Of a stretch of 64,000 bases of DNA, positions 1-14,322 are shown in pieces (positions within the stretch are counted from its first letter, which is position 1; every line of letters starts with the position of its first letter). The translations under genes were made by a program, and so were the position numbers. The notes under the pieces are model-generated. The model did no database searches. It saw nothing but the letters and a program-made list of their open reading frames with translations, and had not been told where the DNA came from. This DNA comes from Vanessa cardui (lineage: Eukaryota; Arthropoda; Insecta; Lepidoptera; Nymphalidae). The DNA is taken from assembly GCF_905220365.1 (NCBI RefSeq), contig NC_061129.1, positions 6,262,803 to 6,326,802 on the forward strand, given 5' to 3'.

Positions 1-1384
1 ATTCGATATCAATTTGGGTATTGACAGAGATGTCGGAGTTCAGATGAATATTGGATTTGTCCTGTTCCACATGAAAACAAAAATTTAGTGGATTTGATAT
101 TCCATGTAACTGGTAAATATTTTTACGATCAGTAGTGTCATTATATCAACAACTAAACTATTATAGTAACAAAAGTTCTTCCAACATTTTGCTCATTCCG
201 ACAAGCTTATTGTTCCTCGTTCAAAACCTGATTTTATATAAGCATTTTCAATAAATTAACAATATAGTCTGCCTTCTCTTTTTTTAAATCGTTCTGAAAT
301 AACAGACAAACTATTTAACTTCATATATTAATAATAAATAAATTTAACCTTCGCGCGGATTGCATTCCCGACCAGATTTATATTCAATTCGCTTGTAAAT
401 AAATTTAGAAAATAAAATTTCATCTACTTCTGTATGTTATCGACTTTAGACTTTGTAAGTTTATGTATTAGTATTTCAGGGACACTAGAATTGAAATGAA
501 ATACTTGGTAAAAGTGTTTGTGTAGGTGACTATCACTGGATAAATGAAGCTTTATGATTTATCACCAGTTTCTGAAATTTTGGGTAGAATTCGTTATTAA
601 AATTTTATCTGATGTTCATTGGTCGTCAGTCGATGATGTGAAAGACGACCAAAATCATTTATAAAATCCAAATCAGTTAATTAGATTTTGTTCAGTGTTT
701 CATGAAATGGAGGTATATCTGTTTTATTTACTAGCTTTCAATTTAGAAAAGTTTAACGGATGATTTTTTAAAAGAACAAATCGGTTCCGGAATTAAACTG
801 TTCAAAGACAAAATTAATTGAAATATACGTATGTCGTAATATTACTGCAACGAAAATATGCAACTACCTAATCCCATATAATACAGATAGATAATTTCAT
901 AATTGTTTGTATGTGTGTGTAGTTTGTTTGACTCACACTGAAAAGTTATAATAAACCCAAATTCACATACGATAGAAGGTAAGTTATTCTAAAGAAAGCA
1001 TCAAGGACGCGGCAATAAACGAGCAACACGGCGGCAGGTAACAATATTTCCCACGCCAACAAATTGAATAAACACATCAGCGTTCGCCTTAAACGACGAA
1101 AAGACAAGTCCAATAACGTTGGGCTCCGAACGATAAATATTCTCCTATACGGCGTCGACTTACACGAGCTACGTGTTTATCCTATCTAAGTTCCCTCACT
1201 AGGTTGCCTGTTTAATGTGTTATTTTTGCGGTATTACAATATTCGTTACATTTACCCTATTACGCAAGTACTGTTCCATGAATTATAGTCCTTGTTTATA
1301 TGAAACAAGCTTATTGTATTGAAAATTATTCATTAAAACCGCCAAGGAACATAATATTACAAAGTTCTATTTATTTTTTTTGTA
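1..1384. other. AT-rich non-coding sequence
   Basis: No gene or named repeat seen. A 9 bp perfect stem (TTGGTCGTC/GACGACCAA) lies at 619-652. Confidence 0.5.
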
Positions 1385-1800
1385 TAATAGGGTATTTCAC
1401 AATGCGAAAAATTAAATGGTGAATTATTGTAATCAGTGTATATTATGAGCTTTAAAATAGTTATTTATTTACGAAAATTGAAAATAATACTTAAATTATT
1501 CAAAAATCCATGAATAACAATGCATTTTTTCAAACGTTTTTCACGTGACACAAAACGCTTCTGATTTCCCGGGCTTATGATGAAGTCACTTTCTTGTTAA
1601 CCTTGCTTTTCTACTATATGTACCATAGATTAAAATACAAGAAATTGACGTCATCGACCCCATTGCAGATCCATATTGTCCAAGTAGCGTTTTTGCGCGC
1701 TATTTAAATATGGAATTTTTAATATGATATTTTTCAGCGAATATGTACTAGATATAAAAAAAAACTAATTTTACTGGGTTCCTTAACTTCTACTAAATAG
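1385..1800. repeat. Long interspersed repeat, related copy at 36.57 kb
   Basis: The first 135 bp align along their length with 36569-36700 (shared CACAATGCGAAAAA/AACAATGCGAAAAA, TGAAAATAATACTTAA and neighbours). The remainder (CACGTGACACAAAACGCTTC, GACGTCATCGACCCCATTG, GTAGCGTTTTTGCGCGCTAT) recalls a lepidopteran repeat from memory. No open frame. Confidence 0.65.
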
Positions 1801-2029
1801 ATAAGATGGATTTTAAAAACCAGTCAAATAGCCTATTGTTTGATTCGACTCGAATGCTATCTATCCTGATAACATTAGTGTCAATTCTTCAATAGTTGCT
1901 GACACAGATATAATTTTCCAGATCAATACAAATTTCAACCTTATCAGATAACATCAGGTTCAGGAATGCTTAAGCAACAAAAACAACAACATTATCTATA
2001 TTTATAATATTCTATAATAATGTTATAAG

Positions 2030-2370
2030 TATAATAAGTGAAAGTAACTCTGTCTGTGTGTCTGTCACTCTTTCGCGATCAAAACGCTGAACCTTGAAAA
2101 TTTCATGAAATTTGGTATGAAGTAAACTTGAAATCTTTTTTATACATCTCGTACTACTTGCACTTGGATCTTTTCAAAACTTTAACTGTAGTACACAAAC
2201 CGTGAACTCCCATCAAGATTCCCCTCGAGGGGTAAATAAAAAATCGTAGCCTATATCCTTTCCTGGGACTCAATTTATCTTCACACGAAAATTTTATCTC
2301 AATCGCTTCAGCCGTTTAATAATAAAGAGGTAACAGACAGTTGCTTCCGCATTCATAATATTAGTATATA
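2030..2370 (+). repeat. CTGTCTGTC-family interspersed repeat, long copy
   Basis: Starts AAAGTAACTCTGTCTGTGTG, has CACTCTTTCGCGATCAAAAC, then TTTCATGAAATTTGGTATGA, and ends GGTAACAGACAGTTGCTTCC with TTCATAATATTAGTATATA. Partial copies sit at 31965, 61640, 62330 and, reversed, 63488. No coding capacity. Confidence 0.7.
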
Positions 2371-4449
2371 TAAATATACGTGTATAAGCATATTATTATG
2401 GGCCATAGTAACTGCTAATTACAAATATTTGTATGGCTGTTCGTGCTAACGAATGTTTTATTCTGTATTCATCCAGCTATATTTAATCGAAACGAGCACA
2501 GTATTTATTTATCTTTGAATGATTATAAACTAGTATTAGAGTTATTGCATGCATCCATTTTATATTAAACTTGCTAAGGATTTATTTACCAAAAGCGTTT
2601 AATTTACTAGAGTTTCTTTTAAAACGATATATTTACTGATTAATTCTAATGTGTTACGAATAAATGAATAAAACATTATATTACAATGTCTTTGATAAGG
2701 TTTAAATCGAAATTGGCAATTCAAAGGACTTTCTAAAGTAACTCTTAAGTAGTCAATATGTATAGGTTTTTGTCTTCGAATAATGTGTTATTTAGGGTTG
2801 TTTATTAGATAAAAATTATTCAAGTATATTGAATTACACATCGCTTCGTTGAAATATCGCATAATTTGATGTTGAAAGTCTGACAAAGACGAAGTAACGT
2901 TAAATTTTTCACATTGGTAGTCGCTGTCGTCGTACATATGTCGGTGCGTGAATTCCTCTTAAGGTCACGTATGGCTCCCTCTAATACAATTTGTTCGGAG
3001 ACGTGCGTCCTCCGCGGAATGCAAAGCAAGCGCCACTTCATAACACGAGACGATTATAGGCAATTTGTTGTCTAAACGTGTGAGACGTTAAAATTATTTA
3101 CGTGCTACGTATTCCAGAAAATTCCGGAATGTCATTTAAAAAACGAATCCAAATTCTTATTATAAATAAAGTTGAAAAACCTTTTACAATTTTGTACCCT
3201 AAAATTGACTTCTTTGCACTTATTATAAAAAAAAAAAGTTTCGCAAATAACAGTTACATTTCCATTTATACACGACTACATTCTAATTACAATGAAATAG
3301 TACTTAAATTTAAATGAAAAGACAATACTGACAAATTAAAATAGAGAGAAAACAACGTCTTTAACACATTACCGATAGCAAACTCCATGAAGATATAAAA
3401 CTAAAGCCAAGCTACGTAAAAGCGAAAAATTAATTTTACGTGGTGGAGCATGTTTGCACAGCGTATGCTCGCCTGATGTTTACATTGATATTACACTCGA
3501 ATTATTAAGTCTTGGCGGCGTTTACCCGCAAAGCAAACACATGAATAATAGCCGTGAATATAGTAAACTACAAACACGATATGCACAGTCCAGGGATTAT
3601 CGGAATTTATGTGGCACGTATGTGACGCACCTCCGCTTGTTTCAAATAGGGGCCGTCGGCTCGAAGAAAAATATTGTGGTCGGAGAGCTTAAATATTGAT
3701 GGATTTATGAACGCTCTTAAAATTATGACAGCCTGAGCCACCGGCAACTTTATTGAATCTTATCCTGCGGCTGAATTTATTGGGGACTGTATCAAGTTTG
3801 GGGGAGAATCATTTTGTTCGGCGTAATAGGTACACCTTGTTTTCTGAATGTAGCTTGTTATTTTTTATACATAAGAAATGTTACACTCGTGGCCCGTTAC
3901 GAGACATGTTTTATTTTATTGCCTTCCATCTTTTAGTTTGTTTATCAATAAAAATATATTCATATTCGTACGAAATATTTCGATTTATACAGATTGAATG
4001 CAGATAGCCGGTCATTTCACGCGTAAAAATCAGAGGTGACGTATTGTGTTCGATACGCTGCATATTGCTTTTATTTTCAAAGGCTTTCGGTAAAGTTTTC
4101 ATAGTAAATATTTTCTGAAAATAGGGGAAGTTTAAATAGCAAATAAAAATGTAAACAGACGACAATAAAATTACTGATATTACATAGTTATATTTTATGA
4201 ACATATTTTAGTTAAAATAAATGTATATTCTTATAAAACCGTTCCTCATTTCAAAAGTGAGGTGGTAGGGATGAGGGTTTATGGACTAGTTAAATATTGC
4301 AGTCCTTTACTTTTTACTTACATACGGACATACATTGCGGAAAGACGTACTATAGATTTTATTGAAGTAAGATAGTTTAAAGAACTTTTGATTGCTGTAT
4401 TGATAAATACCCCTGCATTATCATATTGGAACAACTTTAGGTGTCTATA
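2371..4449. other. AT-rich non-coding sequence
   Basis: Holds the GC-richer block at 3430-3740; otherwise short frames without motifs (up to 97 codons on the minus strand at 3911-4204) and no recognised repeat. Confidence 0.45.
3430..3740. other. GC-richer unique-looking block
   Basis: Contrasts with AT-rich flanks and matches no repeat here. An 81-codon frame is present but lacks known motifs. Candidate conserved noncoding element. Confidence 0.2.
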
Positions 4450-4562
4450 GTTATAATGACTCACGCACTCTTCAAGCTGCAATAACACTAAGTATTGCTG
4501 CTCGGTGGTAGATTTTGTGATGAGTAGGTCTACCTAGGCGGACTAGCCCACAGGCCTAATAA
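4450..4562 (+). repeat. GGCGGTAGAATA-family repeat, decayed
   Basis: Holds AACACTAAGTATTGCTG, CTCGGTGGTAGATTTTG and GATGAGTAGGTCTACCTAGG. These match in order the 3' half of the copy at 39.6 kb. Confidence 0.6.
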
Positions 4563-5689
4563 GGTGAAAAAATGATACATTCAGTTTTTCACATGAGTAA
4601 ACAAATTAGAACCGACAATCGTTCGATTGTCTAATTCTTATACATTATGATTGTCAAATGTTTATGTTTCTTACTTCGGACATTTAGGTCAAGGTAAGCA
4701 CTTTGGCCAAACCTTAATAAAATGTGATAATAAGGACAATATAGTTGTTTAATCACGCTTGAGCGACCATTACCTATATATCGATTTATCGCAGTAATAT
4801 TAACGCAATTCACAATACATGCTAACGTGTAGCTGACCATACCTAAGCCCCGACAAATTTATGGCTGTCCTGATGCGATAACGGCCCTCAGTGATATAAC
4901 AAAATTTACAAATACAAAATAAGCGACACTCCAATACATTTAAAAGCCTCTTTCGAGTCGATGCTATTGAAATCACACCAACAACGGATCGAGCCAGCCA
5001 TTGTACATTCATACGTCTTACGAAGTTGAAAAGAAAATATTTTCTGAAGGAGTACATCCAAACTAAATCATTTGAAGCAAGAATATAAGTTGCGAGTATC
5101 AGACAGATGGCGCAAGTTGAGGTGCAAATAAAGTTTGAGTGGAAAAACTTATTCCTATTCCGCAAATCCTGAGTGTGCCCCGAGTCTGTGCCCCCGGGAT
5201 ACCTTTAACAATTTGTAAGTTATTTATTGCTGCCGAGAAATATCATTAACCCCTTTAAAATTTACCTCTTTTGCAAAACAGGTAATAGGTTTTGCTCAAA
5301 GATTGTTCAAAGTCAGTGTTTTGTGTTTCAATATGATTTTTACGCGGAGATTCTGTTTTAAATTCAGATATATTTATCGCAGAATCTCATCTGCTATATT
5401 GTTTTCCATATTATTGTAATGTTTGTATTTTATTCACGTTTCGTAATAACACATTTGCAATAAATGTAATGTTGCGTATCGATTTTTGTAAAGAAATAGA
5501 TTCAATAAACATACCCACATATTTTTATAACATAAAAAACACTGTCTCATAATAGTTTTTGAAATAATTAATGAAAAAAAGGAAATAAATCAATATTAAT
5601 TTATTATATGTTAGTAAAATAAATACATATATTAATTATTATTATTATAAATTATAGCAGTGTATGTATTACATGCGTCATGCACACTC

Positions 5690-5780
5690 TAGGAAGAAAG
5701 TAGCGGCGAAGAGTTGGCATGCCGGTATCAGGAGCGTCACGTCGCTTGACGTCATGACATTCTAGTCGGACTCGACCAAG
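5690..5780. promoter_or_regulatory. Short CG-rich patch with a CRE palindrome
   Basis: A perfect TGACGTCA site at 5747-5754, with GCGTCACGTCGC just before it, inside a short CG-rich patch. TGACGTCA is the CREB/ATF consensus; function here is inferred only. Confidence 0.25.
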
Positions 5781-8539
5781 CCAATAGATATAAAATAAGT
5801 TATGAAAACTTTATAAGCGGATAAATGATGACAAAAGAATCACGAAACCGTTTATTAAAAGTATTAATGTCTACTTTAGGAATACTCGTTGAAGTTTTGA
5901 AATAATTTATTACAAATCTTAATAATTTCATAGTCATCGTCAAGTTTGCTCGTTTCAAAGAAAGTTTGTCGGGTTATAATGGCTAAGCTAAACTATTAGT
6001 TATGGAAACTGAGTTGACATGCAAATCCGCCTCCATTCCGTGGCGCGGATGTTCTGCTTATCGCTACTTGGAACTATCACTTGCCAAAGGTACTTGACTA
6101 CAATGAATGTTTATCAAACTACTACTAAAAATGTACTACTACTACTAAAATCGCAAGTACATGAAGCATATATCGCTCACTATTTATCGTTACTTATTTT
6201 TGTTACTTCTGTCGATATCAAAAACTAACAACTAACAAATCATACTTATTTTTAAATAAAAAACTAGTATATATAGTTTATTTTTACCCTTTTTTCATCG
6301 GCAGTGTCAACCACGCTAAAATGAAGATAGTTATTTCATTTCCATATTTAACTTAACAACGCGTATCAAAATTTCATAGTGATTTAAGTTGTTGGAACGA
6401 AAACGTAACTAACAAACAAAATAACTTTGATATGAGCATCAGTTAGGAATTAGGATAGATGATGTTAAAAGAGTATAATTTTAATATATTATTATTTAAA
6501 GCGAAATCAATCCCTTTTAATTATATCTGATATCTTCCTCAAGTTCGAGATAAGCGTTTGATTGATCTTACATTAATTAACCAGCCAATAATGCTTAACG
6601 TAAATTGTTCGCTGTTGTTCAATTAGTTAGGAACTAATAACTTCGTTAGAAAGGTGAAAGTCTGTTAAGAAAACATATTTCGCCGGGACCACGAAAATCT
6701 TATTAAGTAAAATTTCTGTAACTTTTGAGCGGTGCCTGTTAAGAAATTAAATTCACAGTTTTAAATTTAAACGAATAGACTTAACTTAGTTATGACACTG
6801 TCCAAGGATTATTCCTGTGGCTTATTTATTATGAGAACACCAGACAGACTCGCAGATGACAATATATTTTCGTTTTTATATACTTAAATTACAGTTACCT
6901 CTCGAAAACTTTGAAGTCAACTCATTAATTACCTGAAACAAAAAAGTATAAAGATTAATAAAATATATCGATTTTTTTTACGTGGCATCATACCGATGAT
7001 GAGAAATTCTATACAGAATATATGTAAAGAAAGCGTCCCATCTCATTGCGAACTAGTAAGATCCGTTTCACAGTTGATATGTTTTTACTAAGATGAAATG
7101 TCATTTAGCCTTTGCAAATATTGAATAAGTTTAAGGGCATATTTTCGAATACGATCACAACATTACTCTCACTTTCAATGCGCCAATTGTTGGTTAGTAA
7201 TTAGCCTGTTTAGCACATCAGAAATTTCCAGGTTCAAATCTTCATGAACCAAGGAAGTGGTAAGTTATCATGTCCTGTTTCACATCGTGAATAAATTCGA
7301 TCAGGATTTTGGTGATGATACGTAAACAAGTAAGTAAATAATTAAGGAAAATTTGGCCACCTAAATTACATATAAATACTCGTTATCATATAACTCAATA
7401 TTTCGTCCAAAACAACCAAAGCACGGTGCTTGCGAATATATATTTCTAGCATTATATTATTTTATAGATTATATATTTCTAATGTTAATAAATAATACGT
7501 AATATCGTATAAGAAATAATTACAAATAAATAAATGAAAATGATACATTTTACCGTCGGTATAACGGGAATCTGTCACAAAATTCTATTATAATAAAGAA
7601 GGTCATTGGTAAGGCTGACAGATCGCGAAAATCCCTGGCTGAGATGACGGATGGCTGTGAGTTTTGAGTACAAAGAAGACGTGTTGGCTTATTACGCCAA
7701 GTAACATTACCCAAACAAAAATCGGCCCGTATATCTGACGTTCCATTATTTTAGAAGATAAATGTTGATATAGAACCTCGGTTTACGGATATGTAATGTC
7801 ACGATATTATATCCTTTATTCGCTATGTAATTAGGACTACTTTGTTATGATACTTCGTTGTAAAAATAATATGCTGGCAAGTGAAAATGAAGAAGGTTAT
7901 TTATTGAACTTATCCGGATGATTATATGGAATACCTAAGTTTATTTTAAAATAAATTCTCATAACGGGAAACATCTTGAGTTTGTTCGGAAACTATTTTG
8001 TAGACTGGAAGATTTATTGGTCATGTTCTGTTTTTAGAAAAATCAAAATAAGTACATTATTTTGTTCTATTCATTTTGTAAATTCCAAATCTCCGGGCTG
8101 AAACGGGTTACTGAGTAATTAATTTTAAAGAAAAACCGATACATATTTTTTGATCCATTCGAGATTCGAACCTATTATGATGTTCAACCGGCTGACACTA
8201 AAATCGAAAGTCACATTGTTCTATACCATCATCAGATATAATCAATTATCTGTGACTACATTAATCTTTAGTCTTTATATCACGGAAGTGTCCCTGTCCA
8301 TTTCAGTTTTGCTTAACTATTACGTAATGTCATATAAACATATATCCTATAATATTAGGTACCTCCTTGCAATAATTAATACACTACATATTAATACATT
8401 TTAATATTTAAGCAAAGTTATATTTTCATCAAATTTTACGGAAAAGATTCGAATTTATAATGGTTTGCGTTTGCAATATATAAAACTAAAACCATAAAAC
8501 TAGACTCCGAGTTTGGAAAATAGAATGATAAAAGTATCT

Positions 8540-8870
8540 GAGCTAGGACATTAAAAGTATTGGTGAAGTGCAAAAGTTTGTGAAAGTGGACAAGTTTTAG
8601 GCCGATGGCGGTGGGCCGAGACGCGATAATGGCGCGTCACTCATCCGTTCTGGATGCTACAGATTTACATTCGCGTGATTTATGACTTCTTCATAGAGAG
8701 GGGAAAATATACAGGAAAATACGAGGGGCGGTGCGTACCGAGCGTACTACGCGCCTTTCTGTTAGCGAGATTGTTACAAAGTGCATTAAATGCATCAATA
8801 ATGTGAATAGCGTGCCTTGAAAATACTATATGAAATGGTTTTTTATTCTTGTTTATCTTAGGAAGCAATA
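8540..8870. other. GC-richer unique-looking block
   Basis: Two CG-rich patches around 8600-8640 and 8720-8760. A TTTATGAC motif (Abd-B/Cdx-type homeodomain site) lies at about 8678. No repeat match, no convincing frame. Confidence 0.2.
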
Positions 8871-9599
8871 GCGGCTATCGTTTTTATTCACACTGTTATT
8901 TACTTCCTTCTGTAGTGAAATAAAAACGAATCAGATTTGCAGTAAACATATATTTGTATATATTTTTACGTTATTACTTTAACAAAAGCCCACCTATTTT
9001 GTAGTTCAGTTATAAACAACCAAGTCACCGTGAAAATCGTGTGTGTACAAAAGGTAAGAACATTATGTGATATGCCTCAGACGAACAAAATAGAAAAAGG
9101 ATATTGAATCGGCAAGAAAATGCCGTAACTTAAGAAAATGTCACCCTCTATCAACCTTCTACGTGTTGCTTTGTATTGAACCCATGTAGATACTGTTACG
9201 GAAGTTTATGAAATTTTCTCCGAGTGAATATGACTTTTGTATTTTGTTATAAATTAAAATATCACCACCACTAATTCCTGTATTTTATATGAATTAGGAA
9301 CTGGGCTAAAATGTATAAAAAAGGTCATCCTTTTATCTCACAATTTGCAATTTGAATACGCAGACAAATTAATCCAGCAAAAAATTAAGCAAAAGAATAC
9401 AAAGCCGCAACGCGCTAACAACGCTCGCCTCCAAAATATGCGACTGAGGATAACATTACCACCCTTCTGTATATATGAGTACGAACAGAGGGATATTGCC
9501 AACTCAACTTTGTAACATTTTTATGTTTGTTATTGCATGTAGTTCGGGCATATTCAGTCTGTGCTTTAACGGGCAATGCGAAATCTGGTGGGAGTTTTA

Positions 9600-10170
9600 T
9601 TAAATTCACAGTTCTATTCGAGTAAGTTTGCTAGCAGTATAAACTTTGACCCAGGATTGTCAAACACTATCGCGATTGTCACCGGCGAAACCGAGAGTGC
9701 AAACTCCTTGATATTCACAGCGCGTAGTTCAATTCCGAAGGTGGTTTGTTATTCCGTAACAATGAAAATCACGCAATGTATTCCGACAAAAACAAGAAAT
9801 CTTCAGTAACTAATTTTCGTTTCTAGTCTCCTGTGAATAACCGGGAACGTGTGGAAAATATCAGAGGATTCGCAGCGTCTTCGGGCCTTGTTGGGAAATA
9901 ATAACCTGTCTTGTTTTCAGTTGTGTTCGTCAAGCGTCACCCGTCCTTATTTTCACCCCGGGGACGAAAAGGGACGGGGTTAAGTCGTTTTGTCACTAAC
10001 GCATCATTTGTACTGTTTGCCAGACCGTTATTGAGCTTGTTTTTGGCAAACTGACTGGCGTATTGCTACGCCCTCCGCCTTCTAGTCTGAAATGAAAGAC
10101 CGTTTCGGTTCAGGCCGGAGAATTGGTTGCCTTCATTACAATTAACTCTCTCTGTTTGTACGTCTGGCGA
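9600..10170. other. GC-richer unique-looking block
   Basis: Includes a C/G-rich ACCCCGGGGACG palindrome near 9955 and balanced composition to about 10170. No repeat match or coding signature. Confidence 0.2.
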
Positions 10171-11235
10171 AACAATGGTATTACGACTAATTAACCGAGT
10201 ATAGTGATAGCTTCAATGGAAGGAAAATAATGAACAGATTAAACTTCGGAGCAGCAAAAGAATATTTTAAGCACTGTTTATTGTTAAATCTAACTTCTAA
10301 GAATTTATCTTCTATACGTAGTGCTCTTATAATGTATCAGGGAAACGCTACAATTTGCTCTTATAGTACAATATAAAAATATTGCAAAGGTAATGATGTC
10401 ATTTTAGCTTTCTATTTGATTATTTGAGTTTCTTTAGCAATTTTTTTTATTATGTCGTATAGGTATACGTAACTACGTAAGACTGCAAGCTTAAAGGCTT
10501 GGTCATTATTAATTTTTTAATGTTGGTATATTCGAGTCTCATATTAAAGAGAGGCGGATAAATGAATTAAATAAGGAGAGCTCAATTTATTTGGCAACTG
10601 AATTTGCGATGAAAATGCGACCCTCCGCTCAGCAGCCAAATGTATATTAATGGGTATCCCGAACCACAACAGTAATATTGTTTTCTTTTTATATCCTACG
10701 ACCTCGAAAGCTTTTAGTAATGTCAACTATTACAATGACATTTTATGGTTAAAGAAATGATGTACAATAAAATGTCTAAGATCTCACAAATATAAATAAA
10801 TGCTAGCTAACTATCATCTCAGCATAAAACATCAAACCTAAAGCAAATTAGAGTGTTTTGACGTTGTTAAATATTTCTTTGAATCGAGTAAATCGATAGA
10901 CATATGGCTATTTCCCTCCCACTTGCCCGTGACATTATGATGGCGGATTAATTAGATAAAGATGACAATATTACTTCAGTGCATTGCTCGTTGTTGTATA
11001 CTCCAAAATTAAAATTCTAAAACAAATATGAATACAGGTTTGTTAGCATAATGGCAAGTCCTTTCAATATCATTGTTATTTTGATTATGACTACTATAAT
11101 AATTAATGAATTCCAATACGATGTGTTTATTTTGTTTTCTTACGGGGTAAAAATATTTAAGAAGAAAATAATTCCAACTATAAATCACGTTGAAAATTCA
11201 GAGTAAAATATGTAAACATTTATCGTCCATTAAAG

Positions 11236-11360
11236 TAATGTAAGGCCTCTAAATGTCCCACTACCGGGGTAAGACTTTCTATGCTTTTTGAGGGGAAGAT
11301 TATGATATTATTCCACTATACAGCTCCATGAGGTTGATGGATACACATGAGATGGAATTA
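11236..11360 (-). repeat. Decayed copy of the tRNA-derived SINE
   Basis: Order and spacing match the family on the minus strand (CTGTAAAT-like start, CCCACTACCGGGGTAAG, then a TTCCAC...GCTCCATGAGGTTGATGG segment) with heavy divergence. Confidence 0.6.
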
Positions 11361-13649
11361 AAAATTAGTAAATTAAATAAGACAAATGTCAAAAACATTA
11401 ATTAGGTTCATGATAATTAAGTAGTGCTTGGCTGAATTCAAACTCGCACCACTTAAGAGCTATGATATCTAACCTATGGGTTGTCTCGTAATCACATTTG
11501 CTGTGAACTAATTTCCCAATCGAAATTTATGATTCCATGCCCCATTTTTTGTCAATGACGCACTGTCACTCGTGTGATGAATTGGAGCAAACTTCTGATC
11601 TAATTACTTTAGTAATATACATATCAGCGCCTAACTTGCTTTGTCAATAATTAATTATTCAATCGGCTGTCATGTCAATACATTTGACACCATGCTTGAT
11701 ATGCCTAAGCAAAAAATATTTTACTAGGTATGTACAAAATATTACATTTTAACAGCAACTTATTAAAAAATTGATTTTTAAACAAATTTATGTTTCTTAT
11801 TAAATATTATAGTATCAATCTGATAGCTAGTCAAAATAAAAACCACTATCCATTCGGTAGAGCATATACGCAGGAATGAGAGAGTCTGTAAGAAACTCAA
11901 TGATTTTAAAACTCTATTCTTTTGAATTTTTGTAATTGTCTAGTATTTTCAATTTAGTCAATGGTTTCGTTGTAAAGTTTCTACGAGCTATTATTTCTTT
12001 TTCAAAATGACTCGAATGGAAAACAACAAACACACTTTCATGAAAAAATTTACGAAAATAAAATATTAAAATTCGAACATAATCTGCCATAAAAATTATG
12101 AACTTGTATTTTATTCAATATATTATTCTTGAACTAGGAATATACTAGAGCAAATTGTTTTGTCTTAGCACAGTGGTAGTAACGTAATAAAATCGAAAAT
12201 TTCACGATTATCATTGTATCATCAGGTTCGTAAGTGAGGTGATATACTCTTCATATAACTTTGATAAACTTACAACTAACAACCCGCGCTTTCTGAAACT
12301 TCGGCGACGACAAAGTATAACTGATGACGCTCTTAACCGACTTGGCAGTTCTTATTGATACAATTCATTCAAGTAAGAAACTTACTGCTTCGAGCAAAAA
12401 CTAATTCTGGAAATACAGTTTTAGCGGCAATGCGGACTTTTAACGTGGTATTTGTAAATTTTCCATAGCTGTTCGGATATGGCTGACTAAGAGCTTATAG
12501 GGTATATCACCCTTCAGGAATTTGAAAAGTACCATCTATTTGAAGTTTTATTGTCATTTAAGCCCTTATTAAAATAAAACGTAAAGGTCAAACTTATACA
12601 ATCGATTGTTTTGATTTATGATAAAAATAATAACAGATTATTTGTATTTAATATTAATATCATTGCTTTAAAGATCCATGATTTACCAGCTGCAACTTAT
12701 ATTGTTGTTTTATTTAAGAATTAATAAAATTTGGAATGGTTTTAACCTATAAGATCAGAAGCAGTTATAAATTGGTAATGCGAAGAGTTAAATTCACAGG
12801 ACACGTCTTCGTACAGCCATTTTTATTAAGCTCCAAGAAATATATGCCCTGAATTAATAACAGTTACCGGTAGTTTTTTAAGGATTTTATTTTCAATTAT
12901 AAGACTTGTAGTTATTTAAAATATTACTATTTTATAAAACTAATATAATGGTCATTGAGAGCATATTTCATTTTCTTCCATAGATTTAATAATACTAAAA
13001 ATAAATAAACGAATACCTACGTAGACAAAGAAAATACACAAAATAAAGTTTTAAATGCTTTTTAGTACATCAAAATTTTGTATGTAATGTGCTTAAAAAA
13101 TTATAAAATTTATTTATTTGTATGGATAATTCACACTGTTTTTTATAATTGAGTGTTAATTTTATTTAAAAATATTTTAATGAATGTGTTGATAATATAT
13201 ACTTTTAGAGATACATGCAATACTTGGATTGTGTGCTATATACAATTGGCACTAAAAAGCACAAATATGTTTATCGCATATCAGTACCAAGTAATATTCA
13301 TACAAAATCGTCAGTAATATTTTATCAATACGACATATGATAAAACTGATGTAACTTCTAGATTTTTAAAACTAAAATAGGTCAATCGAATGTATTGTGT
13401 AACTGGCCACATTGTTCACTAGCTATACTTTTAAAGGTGAATAAATACTGCCGTGGCATTGTTGCCTGGACAATTGGGACAGTTACTTTATACGCGGAAC
13501 ATATGCCTTTATTAAGCTACGATTGATATAAAATATATTTCTAAATATATAATTTCTTTAATTTTTATTATTTTAAAATGCAAGCCATTTTACTAAAACA
13601 AGACATTTATCTATTTTAGTGACAATATAAATAAACCGATTATATTTAA
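11361..13649. other. AT-rich non-coding sequence
   Basis: Very AT-rich with short A/T runs; no open frame of note and no recognised repeat. Confidence 0.45.
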
Positions 13650-13935
13650 ATAGCATATGTGCCCGCGACTTCGATTTCGCCGATTTCATAATAATTTATT
13701 AATTCTGTATTAGGCAGCTTTTGTGATATTAAGTGACGTGACGTGCACGAGGGCTTCGCTCGATAGGTACTGGACAATATTTGGTAATCAATATATTATT
13801 TTGAAATAAAAATAGCCTAGGTTATTCCTTATTATACAGCTCTCTGCCAGATGAAGAAAGTCCCATCAAAATTCTAGAGATTATCCGAAACAAACAGAAA
13901 AACACACAAAAATTGTAATAATTGTTATTTTGGTG
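13650..13935 (+). repeat. Interspersed repeat (non-LTR or DNA element remnant)
   Basis: From ATGTGCCCGCGACTTCG through AAAATAGCCTAGGTTATTCC, CTCTCTGCCAGATGAAGAAA and TCCCATCAAAATTCTAGAG to AAAAATTGTAATAATTGTTA. This order is one I recall as common in Lepidoptera. Non-coding. Confidence 0.55.
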
Positions 13936-14322
13936 TGTGTCTTGTATACGTAGGTATATATGCATTTAGTAAAAAGTGGTTATTTTCATTTTACAAACAG
14001 ATACTCCAATTTTATAATATGTATAAAAGATTACAGATAGATGAAGGATTAGACTCGGTTTATTTGATAAACCTCTTAAAACAAACCTTGAAGCTAATTA
14101 TTTTAAATTAAAACAGCGCTTTTCAATTATCATTTTAATGTTATCTACTTAAATAGAGTACTATGGAAGTTACTTTCTTTCAAACGACAAATAATTTAAG
14201 TTTAGATTTAAATATATTATAAATATCATTATAAATATCATTCCTTAATGGAACTCATCCCTTTAGAATGTGAAAAGGTAAAAATAATTTAATAATAATC
14301 TGTAATTACTGTTGTATATCAA

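Larger units (their letters stand above)
4563..11235. other. Long non-coding stretch with a few GC-richer blocks
   Basis: No recognised repeat copy longer than about 100 bp and no coding signature. The 121-codon minus frame at 4800-5165 has no domain I know. The blocks at 5690, 8540 and 9600 stand out by composition only. Confidence 0.4.

Noticed and set aside
4800..5165. 121-codon minus-strand frame
   Set aside because: Composition (I, L, C, R, Y) matches chance translation of AT-rich DNA; no domain or splice context.
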